Origin: Theristus sp. LFF4_11
Taxonomy: Eukaryota; Nematoda; Chromadorea; Monhysterida; Xyalidae
Length of the DNA: 64,000 bases
Assembly: GCA_030248135.1 (NCBI GenBank)
Contig: JASANC010003237.1
Coordinates: 1 to 64,000, forward strand
Direction of reading: 5' to 3'
Under the pieces are notes generated by a model. That model was given only the letters and a program-made list of their open reading frames with translations, was not told the origin of the DNA and made no database searches. Positions 1 through 11,000 of the stretch are shown here, in pieces. How positions within the stretch are numbered: position 1 is the first letter of the stretch; each line of letters opens with the position of its first letter. A program made the translations under genes and the position numbers.

Positions 1-156
1 CATGAACTCAAAACAAACAATATCTGAAATCTTCTTGCCGTCTTCTTCGAGGTTCAGTAAATTATGGCAATTAAAATATGCAAAAGCTGATGGTCGAAAC
101 TGCATGGCACAAAAATCTCCAAAGCTCAGTTCACAGAAAGCTGTGTCCCATAGCTG

Positions 157-1467
157 TCAATGTAGGATGGTGGGGTTGTGCTCGCACTGCGCCACCGCGG
201 CGGCGCCCACCAAAACGCTGCCATTTGCAAAACTGCGAACGTCGAGAGGTCGGTCAAGATTAGGATAGCGGAGTAGATAGATTAGATTGGTCGTCCTCGT
301 GGCCTGGTGGTAAAGAATGCGTTGGACCACTTTCTGTGGATTCGAGTTCCCCCTGTCGAGGGGTGTATAGGCACTTAATGAAAACTCGATGGGCGCCCTA
401 CTGTTCTGTAAGCTTCTCTGGGTTAGACCTGTTAAAAACATCGCCTTAAAATTCCAACAACAACAACAACCAAAAAACTTTGACGAATATAAAACGCGAA
501 TAATGTTTGAACGTTAGAAAACCGAAAAAATTGCAAGTCCTCACAGAAATGCGACAACACTCAGTGTAGGCTCGGTCGCCATCACCATCAGTGAGAATTT
601 CAACGGTACCAGATACGGCGTGATAAATGCCAATGCTGCTGAACGTTGTGCCCTTTGTGAGAAGACATTTCGCAGATAATAATCCCGCAGCACTTACTGA
701 TGAATTTTAAATTTTGAGAATTCCTAAACTAGTCGACCATTTTCTTGGTAATCTTCCAAGCTGCTCAGTCAGACCATTATATTTCTTTGTTCCAGCTTGT
801 GCGTTCGTTCCTTCGCCCCCACATTTGTCTGCTCACCCCTCCGCTAAAATTCTCAAGCTTCCATCAGATCCAGAAAAATTTTTGCCATTTTGCTATCTAT
901 CTGGATCTGGAGTTTTTCAGTCCTGCTAACCAAAAATCCCAAAGTCGACAAACGACATGACGATGACAATTTTTTTTTAATATTTGAAGCACGCCCCCCA
1001 CCGATTTCGGAAACCCGAAGCGTGCAAGAACTCCAGTGGGATTAGAGGAACAGATCCCGGCTCACCATCCCGTGGAACCAATAACCCCTCAGCCACGTGA
1101 GGGGGACAAAGAGTAGTTTATTTTAACAGCACTGGAATGGAACAACTGTGAAACACAACGCGACCACCAATTCGCCCACCTAAATCGATGCCAACGATTC
1201 GAGGCGGTGGCTCAGGCAGCTGACGCCGAGCGTAGTAACCGATTGATGCGGCCCAACAGAACCACGCCAACTGATTCAATAAGGCACAAATTCGTTCACG
1301 TTTGTTAGAGCATCAAACCATCAAGTGAAACTAACACGATCTCCGAATCAGACAGAAAAGAAACTGCAACTACATGGTGCGGTGCGGGGCAGCGACAGAA
1401 TTCCAGGAAACCGAAATGGGAAAAGCAATAAAAAACATACTCGACGGCAGAAAATCGCCGAAGACAT
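157..1467 (-). pseudogene. Broken inverted copy of HSPA13 5' exons
   Basis: Four HSPA13 exons recur here in reverse orientation: exon 1 (about 1441-1467), exon 2 (1180-1269), exon 3 (about 557-664) and part of exon 4 (about 160-235). Exon 1 has lost one base relative to the right copy, which shifts the frame. Exon 3 has an added G after its acceptor and a changed segment before its donor. Exon 4 diverges soon after the QCEHNP codons, and what follows towards position 1 is only loosely similar to the intact gene. The copy cannot encode a working ATPase. Its orientation means that transcription from its own promoter would be antisense to nothing, but read-through from either arm would give a self-complementary RNA. 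Confidence 0.85.
285..470 (+). repeat. tRNA-derived SINE
   Basis: The head looks tRNA-like. TGGCCTGGTGGTA (about 299-311) resembles a Pol III A box and GGATTCGAGTTCC (about 340-352) fits a B box. A tRNA-unrelated body follows and the element ends in an (AAC)n tail at about 450-470. An inverted second copy sits at 4710-4881 in the other palindrome arm, at the same place in the HSPA13 intron, so the insertion predates the duplication. Confidence 0.65.
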
Positions 1468-1943
1468 CAAATCAAAAAAACGCTGATCACATAAACGCAA
1501 CAATGATCCTCTGCGCCTGGTCTTGATTACTTGAATTCATTTTCACCCCATAATCTGTAAATCGTAAAATAATGACAGGACTATAGCGACCTGACCTAGC
1601 ATTTCTCAGGTTTTGCTGACGCCTCTGTGACAAGACGCCACAACAGGCCAATTGAACCAAACAATCACACGCAGTAGCGAAAGCGGGACCTTGGGTGAGG
1701 GGTCGGGATGGATCCGGCAAATTGGCCGGAATCCGGGCCGGATCCGGCAAAAGCCCATTCCGGCGGGCGGATCAAGCAAAAAATTGCCCGAGTCCGGACA
1801 AGAATGGCTGCCTCATCAAAAACATCTACGCACATTTCGTCGCTTCTTCATCACATTTTCAGCATAAAACAGCACAGACACAGAAACAAAGTCAGCAGCG
1901 AGAACATCAACACGTGAACCAACCAAAAATTACAACAACAACT

Positions 1944-2610
1944 GAAAAAATTCACATCGCATAGGGATAATCAAGTGCTGGCAACATTCCATTCAGAAAC
2001 ATGACCTTTTCGGCGTTCTGAGTTGACAGACGAGAAATGCTGTACACAAACACCATGTTCCCCATTTAAGAGAACACTCGGTTCGCTTGCCAAGCTTGTT
2101 AGATAGCTGTGCCAGAGTATCAACGCGCAATTGTCGATAGTTTGGGAGTATTTAGACGAGTTCAGCCGCCAAAAAGTTCTAGCATTAGATCACTTTTGTC
2201 CGGTTCGTCGATAAAATCATCCGACTCGTACATATTCATTTCGCCACTGAGTTCGTCTTCAAGACTGGATTCGCCTGACGGGTTGCGCAGGTCGCGCAGC
2301 GTGAAACTCAGGATGCCTCGTAGAGGCCAGTCGATTTCTTTTTTGGTTCGGGCTCGCGTTTTCACTTTCGTCATCGTCGTTGTTCGCGATCTCGGATGTA
2401 TCGTCACCGGATTTGTGGGCGTCTCCGGTCGTTTCAAGATTTTCTTTGCAATGTGAAGTGGTTCACAGCAAGTCGCTTCCCCTTCATTTTCAAAGACGGC
2501 TACAGTGTTCTTGAATCGCGGATCAACGTACGTGGCCCATGATGTTGGATTCGTTGTGGAAAAGCGCACGGAAGCAGCGCATCGATACAAGTCGATTGGC
2601 CGTTTTTTGG
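1944..2610 (-). pseudogene. hAT transposase C-terminal remnant, left arm
   Basis: The minus strand encodes a DPRFKN motif typical of hAT transposases, then an acidic stretch (ESSLEDELSGEMNMYESDDF). The frame is lost at the LMLELF position, where one extra base destroys the dimerisation domain seen intact in the right arm. It is the inverted, slightly diverged copy of 2640-3256. No terminal inverted repeats or 8-bp target duplication could be assigned with confidence. Confidence 0.75.
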
Positions 2611-2639
2611 TACGACGCAATGCTGACCAGCATCGACTT

Positions 2640-3256
2640 GTTCGACGCGCTCTCCGTGCGCTTTTCCACAACGAGTCCAACATCATGGCCACGTGCTTGA
2701 TCCGCGATTCAAGAACACTGCAGTCGTCTTTGAAAATGAAGGCGCGATTCGTTGTGAACTACGCTTCACATTGCAAAGAAAAATCTTGAAACGACCGGAG
2801 ACGCCCACAAACTGCGACGATGCATCCGAGATCGCGAACAGCGACGATGACGAAAGTGAACGCGAGCCCGAACCAAAAAAGAAATCGACTGGCCTCTACG
2901 GAGCATCCCGAGTTTCCCGCTGCGCGACGCGCAACCCGTCAGGCGAATCCAGTCTTGAAGACGAACTGTGCGGCGAAATGAATATGTACGAGTCGGATGA
3001 TTTTATCGACGAACCGGACAAAAGTGATCTAATGCTAGACTTTTGGCGGCTGAACTCGTCTAAATACCCCAAACTATCGACAATTGCGCGTAGATACCTG
3101 GCACCGCTACCAACAAGCTTGGCAAGCGAACGAGTGTTCTCTGAAGCCAGGCCGGTGTTTGTGTACAGCATTTCTCGTCTGTCAACTCAGAACGCCGAAA
3201 AGGTCATGTTTCTGAATGGAATGTTGCCAGCACTTGATTATCCCTATGCGATGTGA
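2640..3256 (+). pseudogene. hAT-family transposase C-terminal fragment, right arm
   Basis: An open frame from about 2693 to 3256 carries DPRFKN, an acidic linker, and then a clear hAT C-terminal dimerisation domain. Its key segments are FWRLNSSKYPKLSTIARRYL, LPTSLASERVFSEA and LSTQNAEKVMFLNGML. Only about 190 residues are present, so the DDE catalytic region upstream is missing and the element cannot be autonomous. The segment is joined head to head with its own inverted copy at about 2610. CCGGATCCGGC-rich subrepeats lie outside the transposase at about 1700-1770 and 3400-3500 in the two arms. Confidence 0.85.
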
Positions 3257-3740
3257 ATTTTTTCAATTGTTGTTGTAATTTTTGGTTGGTTCACGTGCTG
3301 TGTCTTGCTGACTTTGTTTCTGTGTCTGTGCTGTTTTATGCTGAAAATGTGATGAAGAAGCGACGAAATGTGCGTAGATGTTTTTTAGACATAAAAAGGC
3401 CATTCCGGTCCGGATTCCGGCAATTTTTGCCGGATCCGGCCCGGCCGGAATGGGCTTTTGCCGGATCCGGCCCGGATTCCGGCAAATTTGCCGGATCCAT
3501 CCCTACCCCTCACCCAAGGTCCCGCTTTCGCTACTGCGTGTGATTGTTTGGTTCAATTGGCCTGTTGTGGCGTCTTGTCACAGAGGCGTCAGCAAAACCT
3601 GAGAAATGCTAGGTCAGGTCGCTATGGTGTCCTGTCATTATTTTACGATTTACAGATTATGGGGTGAATGTGAATTCAAGTAATCAAGACCAGGCGCAGA
3701 GGATCATTGTTGCGTTTATGTGATCAGCGTTTTTGATTTG

Positions 3741-6700
3741 ATGTCTTCGGCGATTTTCTCGCTGTCGAGTATGTTTTTTATTGCTTTTCTTTTCGGTTTC
3801 CTGATTCTGTCGCTGCCCCGCACCGCACCACAGTTGCAGTTTCTTTTCTGTCTGATTCGAGATCGTGTTAGTTTCACTTGATGTTTGATGCTCTAACAAA
3901 CGTGAACGAATTTGTGCCTTATTGAATCAGTTGGCGTGGTTCTGTTGGCCGCATCAATCGGTTACTACGCTCGGCGTCAGCTGCCTGAGCCACCGCCTCG
4001 AATCGTTGGCATCGATTTAGGTGGGCGAATTGGTGGTCGCGTTGTGTTTCACAGTTGTTCCATTCCAGTGCTGTTAAAATAAACTAACCTTTGTCCCCCT
4101 CACGTGGCGAGGGTATTGGTTCCACGGGATGGTGAGCCGTCCGTTCCTTAATCCCACCGGAGTTTGGTACCTTCGGGTTTCCGAAATCGGTGGGGGGCGT
4201 GCTTCAAATATTAAAAAAAATTGTCATCGTCATGTCGTTTGTCGACTTTGGGATTTTTTTGGTTAGCAGGACTGAAAAACTCCAGATCCAGATAGATAGC
4301 TGGCAAAAATTTTTCTGGATCTGGATGGAAGCTAGAATTTTAGCGGAGGGGTGAGCAGACAAATGTGGGGGTGTTGGCTGAACGAACGCACAAGCTGGAA
4401 CAAAATATAATGGTCTGACTGAGCAGCTTGGAGATTACCAGAAATGGCTGATCAGGTTTAGGTTCTCAAAATTTAAAATTCATCAGTAAGTGCTGCATTA
4501 TTATTGCGAAATGTCTTCTCACAAAGGCACAACGTTCAGCAGCATTGGCATTTATCACGCCGTATCTGGTACCGTTGAAATTCTCACTGATGGCGATGGC
4601 AATCGAGCCATACCGAGTGTTGTCGCATTTCTGTGAGGACTTGCAATTTTTTTTCGGTTTTCTAACGTTCAAACATTATTCGCGTTTTATATTCGTCAAG
4701 TTTTTTGGTTGTTGTTGTTGTTGGAATTTTTAGGCGATGTTTTTAGCCAGGTCTAACCCAGAGAAGCTTACAGAACAGTAGGGCGCCCATCGAGTTTTCA
4801 TTAAGTGCCTATACACCCCTCGACAGGGCTCGATCCACAGAAAGTGGTCCAACGCACTACCACCAGGCCACGAGGGCGACCAATCTAATCTATCTAATTG
4901 GTATTCTAATCTTGACCGACCTCTCGACGTTCGCAGTGCAAATGGCAGCGTTTTGGTGGGCGCCGCCGCGGTGGCGCAGTGCGAGCACAATCCCACCGGC
5001 ACCATTTACGACGCGAAACGCTTCATCGGACGCAGCTTCCAACCGGACGAGCCGGCGTTTCAACGGGAAGTCGAACGATACCCGTTCGCAATCGGACTCG
5101 ACCATCGAGGCTTTGCGTATTTTGAATTGCCGCCAGATTCTGAGCCGCCGAAGAAGACGGCAAAGAGGTTCAGATGGTGTTTGTTTTAGTTCATGTTTGT
5201 ACCTTCCAAGCATGCTTGTCTTGGGCTGTGAACGTTCAAATGTTTCATTGCAGATTGCTCTACCCGGAGGATATTGGCAGCTACATTGTCCAGCACTTGC
5301 TCAGCTTTCACGCATCAAAAATCGATCGCGCCGTCTTGACGGTTCCAGCAGAGTTTGATCAGTTTCGCAGGAATGCCAGTCAAAAAGCGCTCGAACATGC
5401 TGGTTGGTGTGTCGTGTGTGGCGTGTTATGACGGCCATTTTGAATTTACGTCTCTTGCGACAATGAGGGAATGAATTGTGAATTGTTCAGCTGGTTTATT
5501 GTGAATTTCTTGATCGGCCTTTAATTGGATTGCTTGTGAAACATGTTTGTATATGAACCCTCAAAACTCAGGCATGAACGTGAACCGTGTGATCAGCGAG
5601 CCGACTGCAGCGGCGCTCTCATACGGGCTTCATTTGAAGCCGCACGTTGATCTGGTCATCGTCATTGACTTGGGTGAGTGTTACTGAAGAAGTCCAGTTC
5701 AGTTTAGCCAAGACAACGCCAGAAATGAAACCTTCAGGCCACCAGGCTTGAGTCTACTTTCATGCAGTTTCTCATTTGCTCCACGTTTTCAAGTGGCGCA
5801 GTTTTGCCAGTTTAGGCGGCGGCACGCTGGACGTGTCGGTGCTGTGGCTGCAGAGTCAAATGTTCATCACGCGCTCGATGGCCGGCAATAACCGGCTCGG
5901 TGGGCAGGACTTCAACGAGCGCGCGCTGCGCCGTCTGATACAGGTTGCTGGCGGCATTGTGCGTGTGGTTGCACACGGGGATGCCAATGCTGCTTGTGCA
6001 TTCTGTCATTTGAATCTGGCTTGCTGGTTGGTTGTGTCGAGCTGGTTTTGCACACGACAACGAATTGCCGTGATTCACAGATGGAAATCGTCATCACTTG
6101 TCGATTGAGGTTTGTATGGTCTTTTGTGTTTTCATCTCAAATTTTCATTTTTATTGCGCCAGGTCATTCACGACCAGCACGCCGTGAACTTGACGGATGC
6201 GGAAGACGTGCAGACGCTGCGATTGGCCGTCGAATCGGCGAAACTGAATTTGACAACACAACCGCACACAACCATCGATGTTGTGCTGGCCAGTGTTGGA
6301 CACTTTCGCTACAAGGCGAGCAATAAAATCGGCTTTTCGTTATTTTTCTCTGAATTCAGCCTATTATTTACATTTAACTGTAAGGGATGTCTTTGGTTGG
6401 TTATTTTCAATTTGACTAAGTTTCTCCCATCAGCTCGATGCAGCCAATCAGCATGCCACACTCAATTGCCACAATGCACAAATTGCTGATGTATTACAGT
6501 TTCACTGCACGTTCATTGATTCCAGCTGAGCCGCGAAGAGTTCGACCGTCTGAACGGCGACCTGTACGACCGTGTGCTTGAGCCGATCGAGGCCGCCCTG
6601 CGCGACGCGGACGTTGACAAGGGCGAGGTCGATGAGATCGTGCTCGTCGGCGGCTCGACGCGCGTGCCGGCCGTGCGGCGCATCATCGGCGAGTACTTCG

Positions 6701-7256
6701 GGTGCGCGATCGGAGACACTTTTCACGAAAAATTTTTTAGAACGATGTTTTTATGTAATTTTTCGATTTTTTTTGTCATTTCCATGTATGAGTTTGTCAA
6801 ACTGGTTTTTTCTTTTTTTGCTAGTTCTGTGATTTTATGCGCGCATAGTCATGAAATCAGTTTCCTGACTCTTAGTCTTGACGTGGCGATTCAAGCAAAA
6901 TTATTGAGTTACGATTGGGCAACTTTGAATAACCGATAACAACTTTGAATCAAGCATGAAACTTATCAGTCGCAGTACTAGGAAAAGGCAACAGTGAATG
7001 ACCAATGACATCGCATCACAAACAGCGCATTGTGTTCACGGAAAGACTGTGTTCCAAATTGTCATGCCTTTCCTTGTAATCACTGTCCAGTCGATCACCG
7101 AACTACGGCGTTGACCCGGAGTTGGCCGTCGTCACGGGCGCAGCGATACAAGCGGGCGTTATCGGCAATTCGTGGCCGCTGCACGTGGCTGCCATTGAGC
7201 TCGCAAACGACCGCAGAAAGATACACATTTACAACAGTGAATCGGACATGGATTGA
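3741..7256 (+). CDS. HSPA13: HSPA13/STCH-type ER-microsome Hsp70-like ATPase
   Basis: Exons: 3741-3768, 3931-4020, 4527-4632, 4937-5167, 5254-5402, 5572-5673, 5816-5943, 6163-6315, 6526-6701, 7091-7256 (1,329 bp, 442 aa; human HSPA13 is 471). An N-terminal hydrophobic anchor (residues about 9-24) is followed by the Hsp70 nucleotide-binding domain: GIDLGTTFSSIG (phosphate 1), TIYDAKRFIG, ISEPTAAALSYGL, VIDLGGGTLDVS (phosphate 2), LGGQDFNERAL and EIVLVGGSTRVP (adenosine). Like other STCH proteins it ends after the ATPase domain, with no substrate-binding domain and no KDEL. The family is a microsome-associated ATPase. Exon 1 is short, but its donor (A/gtatgt) and phase fit exon 2. Intron 7 has a GC donor (6316). 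The first 4 exons lie in a palindrome arm, and intron 3 carries an antisense SINE. Confidence 0.92.
4710..4881 (-). repeat. tRNA-derived SINE inside HSPA13 intron 3
   Basis: Reverse-orientation copy of the SINE at 285-470, with the B-box region near 4828-4840, the A box near 4865-4880 and the tail (GTT repeats on the plus strand) at 4707-4725. It lies wholly within the intron between exons 3 and 4. Confidence 0.65.
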
Positions 7257-8034
7257 CAGACGCAGCTGTGATAGGTGCTCAGTTTTGCTTTTGTTTGATC
7301 ACTTGAAAACCTGTTCTACAGTCGAATTGTGAATCACCTGGACCGACTGTTTTTGTTTTCGAGCGTTGGTCTGATTGGTGCGGCCAAATCAGCGTGCGGA
7401 TTCAAATGCCTGAATGCACAAATGGCTGTTTCACAGTTGGTCTGTGAAGAATGGTGCTGCTCTGCATGGCCCAATTGAACACACCTGTCGGTAAAGCAGT
7501 CTGTCTGGGCCGTGCAACCTAATGAGCGTTTTTAACGCTGATTTTGCATCTCTTTTATGTGCTCCGCTGTGATTTTCTATTTGTGATCTGGTAAAACCCT
7601 TTTCGTTGAGTCTTTCGTTGCTTCTTGCTGATTGTTGACTTCTTTGAGTTGCTTGGTTGTTGTTACATTCATTCCACTGTGTTACGGGCTGTGCGCTTTA
7701 GCCGTTTTTTACAGTTCTTTACTGACAGATTGCCACTGTTTTGGTCGAGTGGAAGGAACATTTGTATTTGGTGTAAGTGATTTGCAAGTGTCCAGCCGCG
7801 ATCCATTGTTGTTGGCTATTACTAACGCTGATATGAATCTGGCATGTTTGTTGAAGAAAGAACAATGTGAACAACGGATGCGTTAGCGAACCAGTGCAAT
7901 GACCAACAATGTGAGGCAGTAGAGTGAGAGTCTACAAAATGCATCAAAAACATTAGTGGTGTCAACGGTAATCAATCTCGAAACAGCAAAAAGACGTAAA
8001 TATTGCGACACTGCAGAAACGGTTTGTATTATCA
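7257..8034. other. Convergent intergenic gap HSPA13/KCC
   Basis: This 778-bp gap separates the stop codons of two convergent genes. It must hold both 3' UTRs. I see no clear AATAAA on either strand close to the stops. A short dispersed repeat starts at 7316. I find no credible coding exon here. Confidence 0.6.
7316..7460. repeat. Short MITE-like dispersed repeat
   Basis: It starts TACAGTCGAATTGTGAATCA and closes near TTTCACAGTTGGTCTGTGAA, so the ends are loosely inverted. The inside has AATCAGCGTGCGGATTCAAAT, a motif shared with repeats in ACC and HSPA13 introns (CAATCAGCATGCC-ATTCAA). It is probably a decayed TA-target Tc1/mariner-type element. No coding capacity is seen. Confidence 0.4.
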
Positions 8035-11000
8035 TCAACGGAAGATTCCGACCAACTCGTCGCCGACAGCCTTCACGAGCACGAGTCTTGCGATGCCGCA
8101 GAAGGCGACGTCCAGATAGCAGACGAACGGCACCACTAACGATGGTGCTTCGGGCAGCATGCCTGAATGTGCTCGATGCGAATCACTTTTTGGAGTAGAA
8201 ATGTGCTGGCGATGTAATCGGAAATGGAATAAATAATGGGCGCTTGGAAATGATCGCCAACTAACCGGGCAAGTTGACGATGACCACCTGTGCAGCACCG
8301 GATTTGTGGCGAATCAACGCGTTGAAGCGTTCCGCTCGCGGCTTGTCGTACAACGGCAACAGGCCGGCTGAAGTTGTGAACAGAACAGGCTTGATTCTGA
8401 TCAATTTTGTGCACAATCCGGATTGCACATGAAGTCAACAAGCCGAAAAAAGGTTCATCACAAACCAGTGGATTCCGGCTGTGCTATTTTTTGACGAGCC
8501 GCAAGCAAACGATCGAGTTTCGTCTGCAGCTTCCTCTCGTGCTGCTGCTTGGTGATGTTCGCCTTTGCGTTCATTTGCCAGCGCGCTCGACGGCGCTTTG
8601 CGGTGCCGGCCGCATAGGGCAGCATGTCGTCGCGGGCGATGTACTCGACGTCGACGATGGCACGCTGACGAATGGACACGATCAGAGCGGCTTTAGAAAT
8701 GGCAACAACAAGTGCCACACCCAAAGAAGAACACGTCAAAACTAGTCAAACAGCGTGAAATTTGGAGAAACGACAGAACCACTAGCAAAAAAATCAAAAA
8801 AAGCCAGTGTGGTGATCTGAAAAACCGTGCAATCAACGACGACCTTGTACTCCTGCCGTGCAATAAACGCTTTCAGTTCGACGTCAATCGGCTCGAACTG
8901 GCTTTCGTTCTCGAGCACAATGATCAGCCGCAGTGCACAGCGGCACCAGACCGGCTGTTTGTGCAACTGCATCGCCAGCTCTATCAACAAATCACCGCTC
9001 TCCATTATCCACCAGACGTGGATCTCTCCTGGGTATTGAAATTTGTTTAGTCTTGTGACACTGAAAACGTTACCGAATTATGAGAATCTTTTAGCATTCT
9101 TATCTTATAACTTTTTCACGGAATTCTTGGGGCTGCACTTTTATAAGAATTGCAAAAAGCTCGCTTCAAAAGTTTCATAAGGTTTTCTCAGTGTCATCGC
9201 AAGCACTTGAACATTCAAGCTTCAATTGAAGTGCACCTGCAACCGGCTTGTCCTCAACATCAGGCACATGTTTGTGAATGTGCGGCATGATCAGCGTCAG
9301 TGGAGTGGATAGCAGAGTTAGGAAAATCTGAGCGTCGTTTTCGTCGATTTTATCAGACGATGGATAAGCAGCGATAATCGTGTTCGGCTGAAAGAGTTAC
9401 TTCACGTTTGTGAGGGAGCATTCTAAACTCAATATTTGACCAATAAAACCACCGAACCATCAGCAATTTGCTCGAATGGTAATGTCACAAAGACGAAAAT
9501 TAGGCATATGAACCTTGAGCTTTCCGATCTGTGTGAATCGTAACAGTGTGCGCATGGCAGCGTCGTGATTGTATTGGTGGAACTGTTTGTCCGGGCGCAT
9601 GTAGCATTTGACGTAAGCGTGCACCAACGCCAGCTTTGTCTCACCGACGAGCTCCTCGCGGACGCTGGCCGTCGCCGTCGACTTGCCTATGTTATGAAAT
9701 CAATCATCGATCTTCAAAAGTCAATCAATTTCAACAGCGGATTGATCTGACACTGAAAACGGCTGACTGACTGATTGACTTTTGGCGAAAAACCGCTTGA
9801 CCGTAAAAATCGTGACAAGCCGTACGATTCGGGGCAGCGGTAACAGCAGTCAGCAAGCGGTTGGTCGACAGGAACACGGTGAACTGCGTTTTCCGCGGTC
9901 GAAAGTGAGCGGCGATCGCGAGCAGATGACTCTCGCGGCCGGTGGAGCCGATCGACTGATCGAGGATGAGGATGCGCGGCTGCCAGCGGTGTGTGGCGCC
10001 GAGGTCACGCGGCACGAACAGCGCCTTGGCCGCCGTCGACAGCTGCAGACCGCCGATCGCGTCGCCAAACTCGGTGCGATTGCCGCGGAACGTGACGTAC
10101 AAGTGAATGGCAACACCGAGCAGCACGCAGCCGACCTGTGCACGAGCACGTTGCTGCTGAGGGTGTGGTGCACACAGAGCGTGCGAACGTGGCGGGGTAC
10201 CACGGTGGCAATGAGAGGCAACTGGTGTTTTGTTTCACGGACAGCGTAAACAAATGGCAGTCAAGGGAATGTTTTTGGTCAAGCAAGAGACAGTGGGTTC
10301 CGGGGCAGAAAGAGGACCGGTGTTTACGTTATTCTATAGCCTGTAACTCGGTGTTCTCTCCAAAGATCCAATTGCTGGCTTGGCACAGGTTTTGCGTAGC
10401 CGCCACTGTGGTACCCCATACATGTGCACGGGTTTGCTCGGTAGGAACAATTGTCGAACAGAAACTGAATTCGACTTCAAATCGGGCTTGACCGACTGAC
10501 CGCGTAGCTGGTCATTTTCAAGTCGCTCGACGAGAACATCAAGAACAACGACAACAGAAAGCCGAGCAGCGAGAGCACCGGATGCGAGCCGGAGAAGCGT
10601 GGCCGCCAACTGGGGCTGGCGACGACGGCGCTCATCAGGCAGCTCAGGTTCAGTCCGGCGTAGCAGCTCAGGAAACACATTTGCACCATTGGCGCCACCT
10701 GCAAAGCAAGATACGTGGTCGGCACTTTTATTTGCTCTGAAAGTCCAGTTTCCCATGATTGCCCAAATTACCAGATCGAGTTTGCCGACCACAGTAAACA
10801 CGAACGACAATGAGAAGATCAGAATCTGGCAGCGTAATGGTTCGTTGAAACGAGTGAGCAGCTTGAACGGTCGCAACATTGGAATGACGTCATCCTGGGC
10901 GATCGACTGCAGCAGACGTGGTGCCGCTGTGAAGGGTCAGTGCATTTTGCATTCACGTTGTTCTCAAACTTGAAGAATACACGATGGAAATAATTAGAAC

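Larger units (their letters stand above)
1..5195. repeat. Large imperfect palindrome (arms about 2.6 kb)
   Basis: The first 2.6 kb is the reverse complement of about 2.61-5.20 kb. Matching landmarks pair off around a centre near 2610: 1-60 with 5140-5195, a SINE at 285-470 with 4710-4881, HSPA13 exon 2 at 1180-1269 with 3931-4020, and the hAT C-terminus at 2167-2228 with 2989-3050. The arms differ by substitutions and small indels, so this is not a simple read-through artefact of one molecule. Position 1 is the window edge, so the left limit is unknown. The right arm passes without a break into the intact HSPA13 gene. Confidence 0.9.

Noticed and set aside
2162..2692. A second intact hAT transposase gene on the minus strand
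   Set aside because: It has a frameshift before the dimerisation domain, and its N-terminal part runs into the palindrome centre. It is a broken mirror copy.
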